Assembly: GCA_022561775.1 (NCBI GenBank)
Contig: JADFQO010000003.1
Span: forward strand, 18,501-82,500
DNA length: 64,000 bases
Reading direction: 5' to 3'
Origin: Myxococcales bacterium
Lineage (GTDB): Bacteria > Myxococcota_A > UBA9160 > SMWR01
Shown here: one piece after another, positions 18,525 to 27,887 of the stretch
Numbering within the stretch: position 1 is the stretch's first letter
Layout of the letters: each line of letters starts with the position of its first letter
Program-made: the position numbers and the translations under genes
Notes under the pieces: generated by a model
What the model saw: the letters and a program-made list of their open reading frames with translations, nothing else
Databases searched by the model: none
What the model was told of the DNA's origin: nothing

Positions 18525-19660
18525 AAACACCAAGCGCGATTTGGATCCCAGCGAGCTCACGGATCGGTTGCGCAAGCTACGCGCCCAATTCGACGAGCTC
18601 CGGAGGCGTCTTTGACCTCGCTGCGTTGCGCCGACGCCTCGACGCGCTCGAGACCGAGACGGCCAGGCCTGACCTGTGGGAGGAGCGGGACGCTGCCGAA
18701 AAGATTCTGCGAGAGAAGCGATTCGTCGAGCGCGAAGTCGGGTTCTTTGACTCCCTCGAATCCAATCTCGAGGATGCCGAAGTGCTGCTCGACCTGGCCG
18801 CTGAAGCCGATGACGGGCAGACGCGTTCAGAGGCTGCGGAAAAACTCGAAGCCGCCGCGCGAGATCTGGAAGAGGCAGAATTTCGCCGGATGCTCGGTGG
18901 AGAGAACGACGCCTCCAACGCGATCGTCTCGATCAACTCCGGTGCGGGTGGTACCGACGCCTGCGACTGGGCGGAAATGCTGATGCGGATGTATCTACGC
19001 TGGTCCGAGCGGCATGGATTTCAAACCGAGATGATCGATCAGCAGGCGGGTGAAGAGGCCGGTTTACGGAGTGCCACCTTCACCGTCAAGGGAGAATTTG
19101 CGTTCGGTTATCTCAAGGCTGAAGATGGCGTACACCGTCTCGTGCGGATCTCCCCCTTCGACTCCCAGGCGCGCCGTCACACTGCGTTTGCGAGTGTGAC
19201 GGTCGCGCCGGAAATCGATGACGCAATCGAGGTGGACCTCGATGAAAACGACATTCGCGTCGACACCTATCGGGCGAGTGGCGCAGGCGGCCAGCATGTC
19301 AACAAGACCGACTCTGCGGTTCGCATGACCCATTTTCCGACGGGAATCGTGGTGCAATGTCAAAACGAGCGCTCCCAGCACAAAAATCGATCCGCCGCGA
19401 TGAAGATCCTGCGGGCTCGTCTCTACGAGCGCGCGCGGCAGCAAAGAGAGGCGGAACAGGCGGCTTTGCGAGGCGAGCAAAAGCAAATCGACTTTGGCAG
19501 CCAGATCCGCTCCTATACCCTCCACCCCCAGCAGCGGATCAAAGATCACCGGACCGATCTCGAGATCGGTAATGTGAGTGCGGTGCTCGATGGCGACATC
19601 GATCGATTCATTCGCGCCTTCTTGCTCAAGCGAGCCAGCGCGGAATTGGAGGGTGCGTGA
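18514..19660 (+). CDS. prfB: peptide chain release factor 2, programmed +1 frameshift
   Basis: The gene is in two frames: 18514-18612, ending at CTT before an in-frame TGA (18613-18615), then 18614-19660 after a +1 shift. The joined product is about 381 residues. The shift site reads GGAGG-CGT-CTT-TGA-C, i.e. an internal Shine-Dalgarno 3 bases before CTT-TGA-C, the standard RF2 autoregulation signal. After the shift the protein continues [13 protein letters not shown]. It contains the stop-recognition tripeptide SPF ([12 protein letters not shown]) and the GGQ motif ([16 protein letters not shown]). RF2 ends translation at UGA and UAA; low RF2 raises frameshifting and hence its own synthesis. 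It overlaps lnt by 11 bases and lysS by GTGA. Confidence 0.97.
18602..18616 (+). promoter_or_regulatory. prfB recoding site (SD-like GGAGG, CTT TGA C)
   Basis: GGAGG at 18602-18606 sits 3 bases before CTT (18610-18612), followed by in-frame TGA and C. This is the arrangement that drives +1 slippage of peptidyl-tRNA-Leu on CUU-U in bacterial prfB. Reading GAC at 18614 resumes the RF2 frame. Confidence 0.95.
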
Positions 19661-21135
19661 GCGAACAGGAACGCGAAGCGCGGCGCGCTCGCCTCGAAGC
19701 CTTGCGGAGTGAAGGCGTAGATCCATTTCCCGCCACCGTCGGAGCCTGGCTGCCGATCGGCGAGTTGCGAGAGCGCTACGAACCCATGGACTCCGAGAGC
19801 CTGGAGGCAGAGGCTCAGTCAGTTGCAGTGGTGGGTCGCATCATGGCTTCGCGCTCCTTCGGCAAGTTACTATTCCTGCGGATCGTCGAGGCCGGCGAGT
19901 CGATTCAGGTGAGCGCGAAGAAGAACCAGCTGGACGATGCGACCTTCCGCTTCATTCGCGATCTCGATGTCGGAGATTTCGTTCGGTTCGAGGGGAACCT
20001 CTGGCGGACCAAGACCGACGAACTCACCGTCGATGCAACTTCGGTCCGGCTGCTTTCCAAGAGCCTGCGTGGCCTACCCGAGAAGTGGCACGGCCTGAGC
20101 GACGTCGAAATTCGTTACCGACAGCGCTACCTTGACCTGCTCGTCAACGAAGACGCGCGCCGCATCGCGGTCGTGCGAAGTCGAACCGTGAGCGCGATGC
20201 GCCGGTTTCTGGATGCGCGTGGTTTTCTGGAGGTCGAGACGCCGGTTCTTCAACCGCTCTATGGCGGCGCTGCTGCGCGCCCGTTCACGACCTGCCATAA
20301 CACCTATGATCAGGAACTTTATCTCCGCATCTCGGACGAACTCTATTTGAAGCGCTTGGTGGTCGGGGGGCTCGATCGGGTCTACGAGATCGGCCACGAT
20401 TTCAGAAACGAGGGAGTGTCGCGAAAACACAATCCAGAGTTTACCATGATGGAGTGTTATCAAGCCTACGCGGACTACCGCGACATCATGGAACTCGTCG
20501 AGTCGATGGTGCGCAGCATTGCGATGGAGGTGCGGGGAACGCTCCAGATCGAATATGATGGCGAGAAGATCGATCTCGCTGGTGCGTGGCCCCGCATCCC
20601 GCTCTGTCAGGCGATTGACGAGGCAACGGGAGTCGACGTGCTCGCCTGTGAGGACGTGGATTCTCTCCGCGCGGCGATCCGCAAGAAGAAACTGGGACCC
20701 GGCGATTCGTCAACCTGGGCGACGCTGGTCGACGACCTCTTCAGTGATCACGTGGAGCCGACGTTGGTCCAGCCCACCTTCATCACAGACCACCCCGTCG
20801 AATTGTCGCCGCTCGCCAAGCGATCGCAGGACGATCCCCGATTGGTGGAGCGATTCGAGCCCTTCATCGGCGCGATGGAAATCGGCAACGCCTTCAGTGA
20901 GCTGAATGATCCAGATGACCAGAGAGCGCGGATGGAAGAGCAGCTTCGGAGTCAGGCGGAAGGGGATGAGGAGGCCCACCCGGTCGACGAGGACTTTCTC
21001 CGGGCTCTCGAGCACGGAATGCCACCGACGGGGGGTCTCGGAATGGGAATCGATCGCCTCGTGATGATCCTGGCGGACGCTCCGAACATTCGGGAGGTGA
21101 TTCTCTTCCCGCACCTGCGTTCGGAGATCCGCTAG
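19657..21135 (+). CDS. lysS: lysyl-tRNA synthetase, class II
   Basis: 492 residues from GTG 19657, overlapping the prfB stop. An OB-fold anticodon-binding domain (about 45-150; [20 protein letters not shown]) is followed by the class II core: motif 1 region ([17 protein letters not shown]), motif 2 ([20 protein letters not shown]) and motif 3 ([13 protein letters not shown]). It charges tRNA-Lys. prfB-lysS adjacency is conserved in many proteobacteria. The length and all three motifs are normal. Confidence 0.97.
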   Translation: MSEQEREARRARLEALRSEGVDPFPATVGAWLPIGELRERYEPMDSESLEAEAQSVAVVGRIMASRSFGKLLFLRIVEAGESIQVSAKKNQLDDATFRFIRDLDVGDFVRFEGNLWRTKTDELTVDATSVRLLSKSLRGLPEKWHGLSDVEIRYRQRYLDLLVNEDARRIAVVRSRTVSAMRRFLDARGFLEVETPVLQPLYGGAAARPFTTCHNTYDQELYLRISDELYLKRLVVGGLDRVYEIGHDFRNEGVSRKHNPEFTMMECYQAYADYRDIMELVESMVRSIAMEVRGTLQIEYDGEKIDLAGAWPRIPLCQAIDEATGVDVLACEDVDSLRAAIRKKKLGPGDSSTWATLVDDLFSDHVEPTLVQPTFITDHPVELSPLAKRSQDDPRLVERFEPFIGAMEIGNAFSELNDPDDQRARMEEQLRSQAEGDEEAHPVDEDFLRALEHGMPPTGGLGMGIDRLVMILADAPNIREVILFPHLRSEIR

Positions 21136-23120
21136 TGGAGAGCCTCGCGGGAGCGGCCTGGGGTGTGTTGAGCGCTACCGGCGGGACGCTCGCGCTCACG
21201 TTGATCGTCGCGCTCTTCCTCGGGATTGCCGCGCTCACCCTGCTCTTTCTCGGATCGGCGGTGGTCGCGCTCGAGCAGTTCGCACGGGTCTCCTCGAGCT
21301 GGCGAAACCTGGTCGGATTTGGCCTGTGCTGGTCGGGCGTCGTGGGCGTCGGCTATCTCTATCAGTTTCATCCGGAGCTTTCCGCCCAGCCCTGGACCGA
21401 GTGGCTGCGAAGCTGGGTGCTCGCGACCGGAGCGGCGATCGGGGTCGTGGCCGTCGCGACCCTCTCGATCCGGACTGTTCTCAAACGGGTGTCGCCGCCT
21501 CACCTCGCGATCGGGAATATCGTCGTGCTGGGGATCGGTTACTCGCTGGTGGTCGGCGGGAGCGACAGCATTGGCTACTCGGCCACGCCGCTGTTGATGA
21601 CCGCGGCGACCGCGAGCCTGCTCGCGCTGCGGCGCCGAAATCGTCTCGATTCGGAGCGGTCCGTACCGAGCGAAGGCGAGCGGCTGCTTCGCGTGCTCTG
21701 CGGCATGCTGGTTCCGGGGGTCGCAATCGCGCTCGCGCTTTCCGCGCCCAGTATCGGGGTGGCCACCGTTGGCGCGATGATCCTGCAGTTCTACCTCGCC
21801 GGCATCTTGCTCGCCTTGCTGCCCCTCGCCGCAGCCGGTCTTCTCGATTCTCGAGGAACCTCGGAGTGGTTCATCGCGATTCGCTACCTGATGGCGAAGC
21901 GTCGACAGACCTTCATTTCGGTGGTTACGGGAATTTGTGTAATCGGAATCGCAACTGGCGTGTGGCTCATCATCACCGTGCTATCGGTCATGAATGGTTT
22001 CGAGCGGACCTGGCGCGAGGAGATCATCGGTAACCGCGCGCACTTCACCGTGCACCACAGCCTGGGACCTTTCGGTGACTACGAGGAGATTCTCGAGAAA
22101 GTCACCGCCATGCCTGGCGTCGTCTCGGCCTCGCCCTACCTCGACGCCGAGGGGATGGTTCGCGCACCCGGAGGCCAGATCATGGCCGTGCGAGTGCGCG
22201 GAGTGGATCCCAAACGGGTAGGGGATGTCACGGATCTTCGCGAAGACCTGCTGAGCGGCTCGCTCGAGGACCTCGATCCCGAGGCTACCGCCGAGGGCGA
22301 GGATCCAGCGATCCTGATCGGGAATCAGCTCGCGTCTTCCGTGGGCGCCCGTGTCGGAGACTCGCTGTTGCTGATCTCTCCCTTCGGTGGCCCACAGACC
22401 CCCCTGGGCCCGGCTCCCCGACTCGAACGCTTCCGCGTTGCCGGAATCTTCCAATCCACTTTTTTTCAATTCGATGAGGTATTCACCTTCGTGAACCTCG
22501 CCGCCGCGCAGTCGTTCAAGCGCACGGGTGATGTGATCGACGGCATCGAGGCCAGGACCACCGACTTCTACCGCTCGCGGAGCGTCGCGGCCGAAGTTCG
22601 CAACGCGCTCGGCTTTCCGTATTTCACCCGTGACTGGAACGATTTCTTCCCCGCATTCTTTCAAGCGCTCAAGACCGAGCGGGTCATGATGTTCGTGCTG
22701 CTCATGATGATCATGGCGGTTGCGGCGTTCGCGATCGTCTCGACCCTGTTGCTGATGATCATGGAGAAGTCGGGCGACATCTCGATCCTGAAGACGATGG
22801 GGGCACGCGACGAGATGATCGAGCGGATCTTCGCGATCGAAGGAACGCTGATCGGTCTGGTCGGAACCGTTCTCGGCGTGATCGCAGGCGTGTCGGTGAC
22901 GAGCCAGATCGCCTGGGTCCAGCAACAGATCGAAGCGGTCATTGGTATCGACACGCTACCCGCGAGTGTCTACCAATTCGACACGCTCCCCGCGGAACTC
23001 GACTTCGGTCAGATTGCGATTGCGGTCGGGATCGCGATGGTCCTCGCATTGGGAGCGACGTTACTTCCGAGCCGCCAGGGTGCGCGCCTCGATCCCGTCG
23101 AGGCACTTCGCTATGAGTGA
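21135..23120 (+). CDS. lolC: LolC/LolE-type lipoprotein-release ABC permease with an extra N-terminal membrane domain
   Basis: 661 residues from GTG 21135 (1-base overlap with lysS). Residues about 244-661 are a full LolC/E permease: FIAIRYLMAKRRQTFISVVT, first TM, large periplasmic domain (about 290-500) and three C-terminal TM helices (KTERVMMFVLLMMIMAVAAF, then GTLIGLVGTVLGVIAGV and IAIAVGIAMVLALGATLLPS). Typical LolC/E are about 400-415 residues. The first 243 residues hold six or seven further hydrophobic segments with no recognised motif. With lolD next, it should extract lipoproteins from the inner membrane. There is a single permease gene, so a homodimer (LolF-like) is possible. The extension's function is unknown. 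Confidence 0.9.
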   Translation: MESLAGAAWGVLSATGGTLALTLIVALFLGIAALTLLFLGSAVVALEQFARVSSSWRNLVGFGLCWSGVVGVGYLYQFHPELSAQPWTEWLRSWVLATGAAIGVVAVATLSIRTVLKRVSPPHLAIGNIVVLGIGYSLVVGGSDSIGYSATPLLMTAATASLLALRRRNRLDSERSVPSEGERLLRVLCGMLVPGVAIALALSAPSIGVATVGAMILQFYLAGILLALLPLAAAGLLDSRGTSEWFIAIRYLMAKRRQTFISVVTGICVIGIATGVWLIITVLSVMNGFERTWREEIIGNRAHFTVHHSLGPFGDYEEILEKVTAMPGVVSASPYLDAEGMVRAPGGQIMAVRVRGVDPKRVGDVTDLREDLLSGSLEDLDPEATAEGEDPAILIGNQLASSVGARVGDSLLLISPFGGPQTPLGPAPRLERFRVAGIFQSTFFQFDEVFTFVNLAAAQSFKRTGDVIDGIEARTTDFYRSRSVAAEVRNALGFPYFTRDWNDFFPAFFQALKTERVMMFVLLMMIMAVAAFAIVSTLLLMIMEKSGDISILKTMGARDEMIERIFAIEGTLIGLVGTVLGVIAGVSVTSQIAWVQQQIEAVIGIDTLPASVYQFDTLPAELDFGQIAIAVGIAMVLALGATLLPSRQGARLDPVEALRYE

Positions 23121-23823
23121 ACCGCTCATCCGCGTCAGCGGGCTCCACAAATCATTCCAGACCGGGGATGGAACGATCGAGGTGCTGCGCGGGATCGACT
23201 TCGAGATTCAGCCCGGGGAATGTATGGCGATCGTCGGCAGTTCCGGTGTGGGAAAATCGACGCTGTTGCACATCCTCGGAGCACTCGATCACCCGACCTC
23301 CGGAACCGTGGAGTTTCGCGGCGAGGACCTCTTCGCGAACTCGAGCGACGAACTCGCGCGCTTTCGAAGCGAATGCCTTGGCTTCATCTTCCAGTTCCAC
23401 CACCTGCTTCCCGAATTCAACGCGGTCGAGAACGTGATGATGCCCGGATTGATCGCGAACGAATCCCGAGAGCCGCTGCGGGAGCGGGCGGTTGCCTTGC
23501 TCGGGGAAGTGGGCCTCTCGCACCGCGTCGAACACCCGGTGGGGAAGCTCTCGGGTGGCGAACGGCAGCGCGTGGCCGTGGCTCGCGCGGTGGTGCGCGA
23601 GCCCGCGCTGTTACTCGCCGACGAACCCACCGGAAACCTGGATCCCAAGACGGGTGACCAGATGCTCGAACTGCTGCTCGAACTCAACCGCACGCATGAG
23701 AGTGGGTTGGTCGTGGTGACCCACAGCCCGGAGATCGCCACCCGCCTCGGTCGAAAGCTGACCTTGTCGGATGGCTGCGTGGTGCGTACGGAGCGCTTCA
23801 CCGACGCTCCGTTTGCACCATAA
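23113..23823 (+). CDS. lolD: lipoprotein-releasing ABC transporter ATPase LolD
   Basis: 236 residues from ATG 23113, overlapping the permease stop by 8 bases; the frame is open further upstream, but a LolD start fits here (MSEPLIRVSGLHKSFQ). Walker A GSSGVGKSTLLH, Q-loop FIFQFHHLLPEFNAVENV, signature LSGGERQRVAVARA, Walker B LLLADEPTGNLD and H-loop VVTHSPE are all intact. FQFHHLLPEF is typical of LolD. It powers lipoprotein transfer with the upstream permease. It is the last gene of the operon that begins at 12390. Confidence 0.95.
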   Translation: MSEPLIRVSGLHKSFQTGDGTIEVLRGIDFEIQPGECMAIVGSSGVGKSTLLHILGALDHPTSGTVEFRGEDLFANSSDELARFRSECLGFIFQFHHLLPEFNAVENVMMPGLIANESREPLRERAVALLGEVGLSHRVEHPVGKLSGGERQRVAVARAVVREPALLLADEPTGNLDPKTGDQMLELLLELNRTHESGLVVVTHSPEIATRLGRKLTLSDGCVVRTERFTDAPFAP

Positions 23824-23861
23824 CCCTTTGACAAATCAGGGGAAATCCGACCCCAAGGGGC

Positions 23862-23890
23862 TTGTCACCCAGTTCGCAGACGACTAGACT
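23862..23890 (+). promoter_or_regulatory. sigma-70-type promoter for bamA
   Basis: TTGTCA (23862-23867), 17-base spacer, TAGACT (23885-23890). It lies in the 157-base gap between lolD and bamA, about 90 bases before the bamA start. Both boxes are good partial matches with optimal spacing, so bamA-skp probably has its own promoter besides any read-through from lolD. Confidence 0.55.
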
Positions 23891-23980
23891 TCAGGACGGC
23901 CCGAGGGATGGGGCCTGGACCGTACCGTCCCCCGAAGGCATCCGCTTCCGGTTCCCGGATTCCTGCGACGGCGGAGGTAG

Positions 23981-26900
23981 GTGTTGCGCGCTGCACCTTG
24001 TGCGGAGCGATTTCGAATCCGTTTCGCGCCGTCGCTCGCGCTCTGCGCGGCCGGTTTCGCGATGGCCGCGGCCGCCGTCGAGCCAGCGCACACCGTCGCG
24101 GTGCTTCCCTTTCGGGTCCACAGTGCAAAGCCCGTCGACTACCTCGGAGAATCGATCTCCAATTTGATCCGCTCGCGACTCGAGGCGCGCGGAGAAGTCG
24201 CTGTCATCGACATCTCCCTGTCGGCTGAGGCGAGCCGCCAGGCCTCGGACTCCGATCTGCGCGGCCTTGCGACGGGGGTCGGGGCCGACACGATCGTGAG
24301 CGGAAGCCTCACGGAGCTCGCGGGTCATTTCAGTCTCGACGTTCGCGTGACGCCCGCTGCGATCGGCCTGCGATCGCATACCTTCGTGCTCACCGCCCAG
24401 CGAGACGATGAGCTGCTGGAGCGCGTCAACGAATTGGCCGATCAGGTTCTCAATCAGATCGTCGGAGCAGCGCCCGCCAACGTGGCGGAAGTCCAGATCG
24501 TCGGACCGCCTGAAGCCATGGAGGATTTCGCTCCATTGCTTCAGACCCAGGCGGGGATGAGTTACGACTCCGCTGCGATTCACGATGATCTGACCATGCT
24601 GCGCGCGATGCCCGAGGTGGCAGACGCCGAGGTCGAGACCGAGCGCGGACCCGACGGCGTCGTCGTTCGTTTCAAAGTCGTCATGGCTCAACGCATTCTG
24701 CCGGAGCTGACGTCGAAGGAGGCCTCGGGCGAGCGGGTGGCTGAAGTTCGCGTGCGGGGCAACCGCAGGATCGAAGCCGAGGCCATCAAGGCCCGGATCA
24801 TGACCGAGGCGGGCAGCCGGTACAGTCCCAACCAGATCGCCAAGGATCTCACCGCCGTTCATTCGCTGGGATTTTTCAGCAACGTTCGAATCTTCCGCGA
24901 ATCCGGGCCTTCGGGTCTGATCGTGGTTTTCGAAGTCGAAGAGTATCCGGTCGTTCGTCAGATTTCGATTTCAGGCAACGAAAACCTGGACAGTGATGAC
25001 ATTCGCGACATCCTGACACTGACGACGGGATCCTCCCTCGACTACCCGTTGCTATTCGAAAACCGTGCGCGAATCGAAAGCCTCTACCGCTCCCAGGGTT
25101 ACTACCTGGCAGAGGTCAGCTACGAGATCGCGAACCTCGGAGAAGCGTCGATCAGTGTCGACTTCATTGTATTGGAAAACGAGAAACTCAAACTGCGCGA
25201 AATCCGGTTCAAGGGCAACGAAGTATTCACGGACAGGCAGCTCAAGCAGGGCTTCAAGACCAAGATCTGGAGATTCTGGTCGCTTGCGACCTCTTGGTTC
25301 GATCGATCCGGCACCTACTCTGAGCCGCTATTTGTCCAGGATCTCCGTCTCATCGAACAGCGGTATCACGAAAACGGTTATCTCCAGGTCGAGGTGGGCT
25401 ATCCCGAAGCCCTTCCCGTCGAGTCCGGGTTGATCGTGACGGTCGAGATCGTCGAGGGGAACCAATTTCGCGTCGGGAGTATCGACGTCGATGGTGACAA
25501 CACCGTCGATCTGGACGGCCTGCGTGAAAAACTGAGCCTCAAGGAAGGGGACATCTTCAACCGCACGTTTCTCACGGAAGATGTCGAAGGGCTACAGCGG
25601 CATTACACGGATCGCGGCTTCTTCCTGGCGGAAGTGACGCCGCTCACGGATCTCTCGGATCAAGATTTGACCGTCGGCGTCGTTTTTCAGGTCGAAAAGG
25701 GGCCGCTCTATTTCATCCGCGAGGTCGGAATTTCGGGCAACACCCGCACCGTCGACTCGGTGGTCCGGCGCGAAGTTCCCCTGGTCGAGGGGCAACTCTA
25801 TTCGTCGAGAGCCATCGAAATTGCGCGGGCGAGACTCCAACGCCTCAACTTCTTCGAAGAGGTCGAGTTGCGCCCAGAACCCACCGACGATCCGCAGCAG
25901 ATCGATCTCGAAGTCGAGGTCGTCGAACGCCCGACGGGATCGTTCAGTTTCGGCGCTGGCTTCTCGTCTCAAGACTCGTTTCTGCTGACGGGTTCCCTCG
26001 CGGAATCGAATCTCTTCGGCCGCGGATACGCGCTCAATCTGACGGCCGACCTCAGCTTCCGGAGTCAGCGCCTCTACATGCAATTCTCTGATCCCTACGT
26101 TCTGGGGTCGAACTTCAGCATGACCGGTACGGTCTTTCGGACGTCGATCCGCTTCGAGGACTTCGAGCAGGAACAGACGGGCGCGGAAGTCATCTTCGGC
26201 CACCCGCTGACCGAGGACCATCGAGCCCGCGCCTTCGCGCGGTACAGCATCCGGAGCCGAAAGATCGACCAGAACTCCAACGTCAACGCCGCAGGGATCA
26301 TTTTTCGCGAGATCCTCGGTGGATCGGAGGTCACGAGTTCCGGCGGGATCAATGTCGTCATCGACAACCGCAACCGCCGCCTGTCGCCCACCGCAGGCTA
26401 CGAGCTGAACGGAGCGCTGGAATTCGCCGGCCTGGGTGGCTTTACCCGCTATCTGCGCGCCGAGGCGCGAGGCATCTACTACATCCCCGCACCTTCGTGG
26501 CTGCTGGATCAGTCGGCGTTCTCGTTTCGGGCGAGCGTGGGGTACGCGCTCTCGCTGAACGAGATCTCCGACTTCAATTTTGATGTTCCTACGGGGTTCC
26601 CGGCGTTCTTCGGGGACGATCAGCTGCGTTCTCTCGATCAGATCGACACCGACAGCACCCTTCCGCTGAGCGAGCGGTATTTTCTCGGAGGGCTCGGCCA
26701 GTTTCAGCTGCGGGGATTCAAGGCGCGCTCGGTCGGGCCCAGGCGCCCCATCCTGCGGAAAGTCGAAATCGTTGGCCTGGGCACGCTGTTCACGCCGGTC
26801 GGCTACCAGCCCAAACCTGGTGGAGACGGCGTCTGCGTGCCGGCCGGCGCCCTCGACCCGCTTGGTGGCAACGGCAATGGCCTCTGCAACGACATCGACG

Positions 26901-27223
26901 CCGAGGACATCGACGATTTCGACGATCTGGACGAAACCGACGTGATCGGCGGGAACAAATTCATCAGTTCGAGCATCGAATATCGGTTTCCGATTTCGGA
27001 TACCATTGGACTCGAGGGGATCCTCTTCCTGGACGCGGGAAACGCCTTCGCGGAAGGGGATAATATGTTCGATGTTTCGGAGTGGCGGTGGGGATTGGGA
27101 GCTGGTGTATTGTGGTTTTCACCCTTCGGGCCGCTGGCGGTTGTTTTGGGATTTCCCCTGGACCCCACTTCCCAAGATGACTCGCCGGTATTCGAATTTT
27201 CCGTGGGCGGCCGGGGTCTCTGA
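23981..27223 (+). CDS. bamA: BamA outer-membrane assembly factor with an N-terminal FlgO/TolB-like domain
   Basis: 1080 residues from GTG 23981, with GCGGAGG at 23971-23977; usual BamA is about 750-810. A signal peptide (to about 32) is followed by a domain (37-165) with HTVAVLPFRVHSAKPVDYLG, RSRLEARGEVAVID and ADTIVSGSLTEL, which resembles the FlgO/TolB-N-terminal type. Six POTRA-like segments follow (about 168-236, 253-329, 330-410, 411-497, 498-575, 576-655), then a beta-barrel. The barrel holds a long insert near 945-985 with two Cys and an Asp-rich run (AEDIDDFDDLDETD). The last residues are FSVGGRGL, ending in Leu rather than the usual aromatic. BamA folds and inserts outer-membrane proteins. 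skp follows. Confidence 0.92.
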   Translation: MLRAAPCAERFRIRFAPSLALCAAGFAMAAAAVEPAHTVAVLPFRVHSAKPVDYLGESISNLIRSRLEARGEVAVIDISLSAEASRQASDSDLRGLATGVGADTIVSGSLTELAGHFSLDVRVTPAAIGLRSHTFVLTAQRDDELLERVNELADQVLNQIVGAAPANVAEVQIVGPPEAMEDFAPLLQTQAGMSYDSAAIHDDLTMLRAMPEVADAEVETERGPDGVVVRFKVVMAQRILPELTSKEASGERVAEVRVRGNRRIEAEAIKARIMTEAGSRYSPNQIAKDLTAVHSLGFFSNVRIFRESGPSGLIVVFEVEEYPVVRQISISGNENLDSDDIRDILTLTTGSSLDYPLLFENRARIESLYRSQGYYLAEVSYEIANLGEASISVDFIVLENEKLKLREIRFKGNEVFTDRQLKQGFKTKIWRFWSLATSWFDRSGTYSEPLFVQDLRLIEQRYHENGYLQVEVGYPEALPVESGLIVTVEIVEGNQFRVGSIDVDGDNTVDLDGLREKLSLKEGDIFNRTFLTEDVEGLQRHYTDRGFFLAEVTPLTDLSDQDLTVGVVFQVEKGPLYFIREVGISGNTRTVDSVVRREVPLVEGQLYSSRAIEIARARLQRLNFFEEVELRPEPTDDPQQIDLEVEVVERPTGSFSFGAGFSSQDSFLLTGSLAESNLFGRGYALNLTADLSFRSQRLYMQFSDPYVLGSNFSMTGTVFRTSIRFEDFEQEQTGAEVIFGHPLTEDHRARAFARYSIRSRKIDQNSNVNAAGIIFREILGGSEVTSSGGINVVIDNRNRRLSPTAGYELNGALEFAGLGGFTRYLRAEARGIYYIPAPSWLLDQSAFSFRASVGYALSLNEISDFNFDVPTGFPAFFGDDQLRSLDQIDTDSTLPLSERYFLGGLGQFQLRGFKARSVGPRRPILRKVEIVGLGTLFTPVGYQPKPGGDGVCVPAGALDPLGGNGNGLCNDIDAEDIDDFDDLDETDVIGGNKFISSSIEYRFPISDTIGLEGILFLDAGNAFAEGDNMFDVSEWRWGLGAGVLWFSPFGPLAVVLGFPLDPTSQDDSPVFEFSVGGRGL

Positions 27224-27266
27224 CGCCTGATTCGCATTCGAGCTGCAAGTAAAGAGGAGTGAGGTC

Positions 27267-27785
27267 ATGAAAGTGTACAACGCAATCGTCGTATTCGCGG
27301 CGCTTGCGCTGCTTGTCGTTGGAACGGCAGCGCAGGACGAACCGATCAAGATCGGAGTGGTCGATCTCGATCAGGCCATCAGCTCCACCGAGGATGGAAA
27401 GGCCGCACGAGAGGAGATGGCCCGCAAGCAGCGCGCGGCCGAGGCCCAGATCGCACCGCTCTACGAGCGTTACCAGGCGCTGGATGAAGACCTCAAGGCG
27501 AAGAAATTCGTTCTTTCCGACGAATCCCTGTTCGAGAAACAGCTCGACATGGCGGAGGTTCGAAACCAGATCGAGAACAAGGTCAAGGAGGTCGAGGGCC
27601 AGCTCAAGGTCGACAAATTCCGGATCCAGGAGCCGCTACTCAACAAAATGCGGAAGATCATCGCCGAAACGGGCCGCGACCACGGATACACCTTGATCTT
27701 GCAGAAAGGCGCCGCCGGCGTGGTCTACGCCCGGGAAGCCCTCGACATCACCGATCTGATCATCGCCCAATACAACAAGAAATAG
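27267..27785 (+). CDS. skp: Skp/OmpH-family periplasmic chaperone
   Basis: 172 residues with a signal peptide (MKVYNAIVVFAALALLVV to TAAQD), the Skp N-terminal strand IKIGVVDLDQAISSTEDGKA, a long helical hairpin (about 50-140) and the C-terminal strand YTLILQKGAAGVVYA. AAGAGGAG just before 27267 is a good ribosome site. Skp carries unfolded outer-membrane proteins across the periplasm to BamA, and the bamA-skp order is classic. The lpxD-fabZ-lpxA genes that often follow are not here. Confidence 0.94.
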   Translation: MKVYNAIVVFAALALLVVGTAAQDEPIKIGVVDLDQAISSTEDGKAAREEMARKQRAAEAQIAPLYERYQALDEDLKAKKFVLSDESLFEKQLDMAEVRNQIENKVKEVEGQLKVDKFRIQEPLLNKMRKIIAETGRDHGYTLILQKGAAGVVYAREALDITDLIIAQYNKK

Positions 27786-27887
27786 TGGGACTCGGCGCGG
27801 GCCGGCGCGAATCCATGCATGCGGATCGCGGGCGGTGACCGCCGTGGTACCGGCCGCGAGCACCGCTGGCCGTTGAGGGATCGAGCA

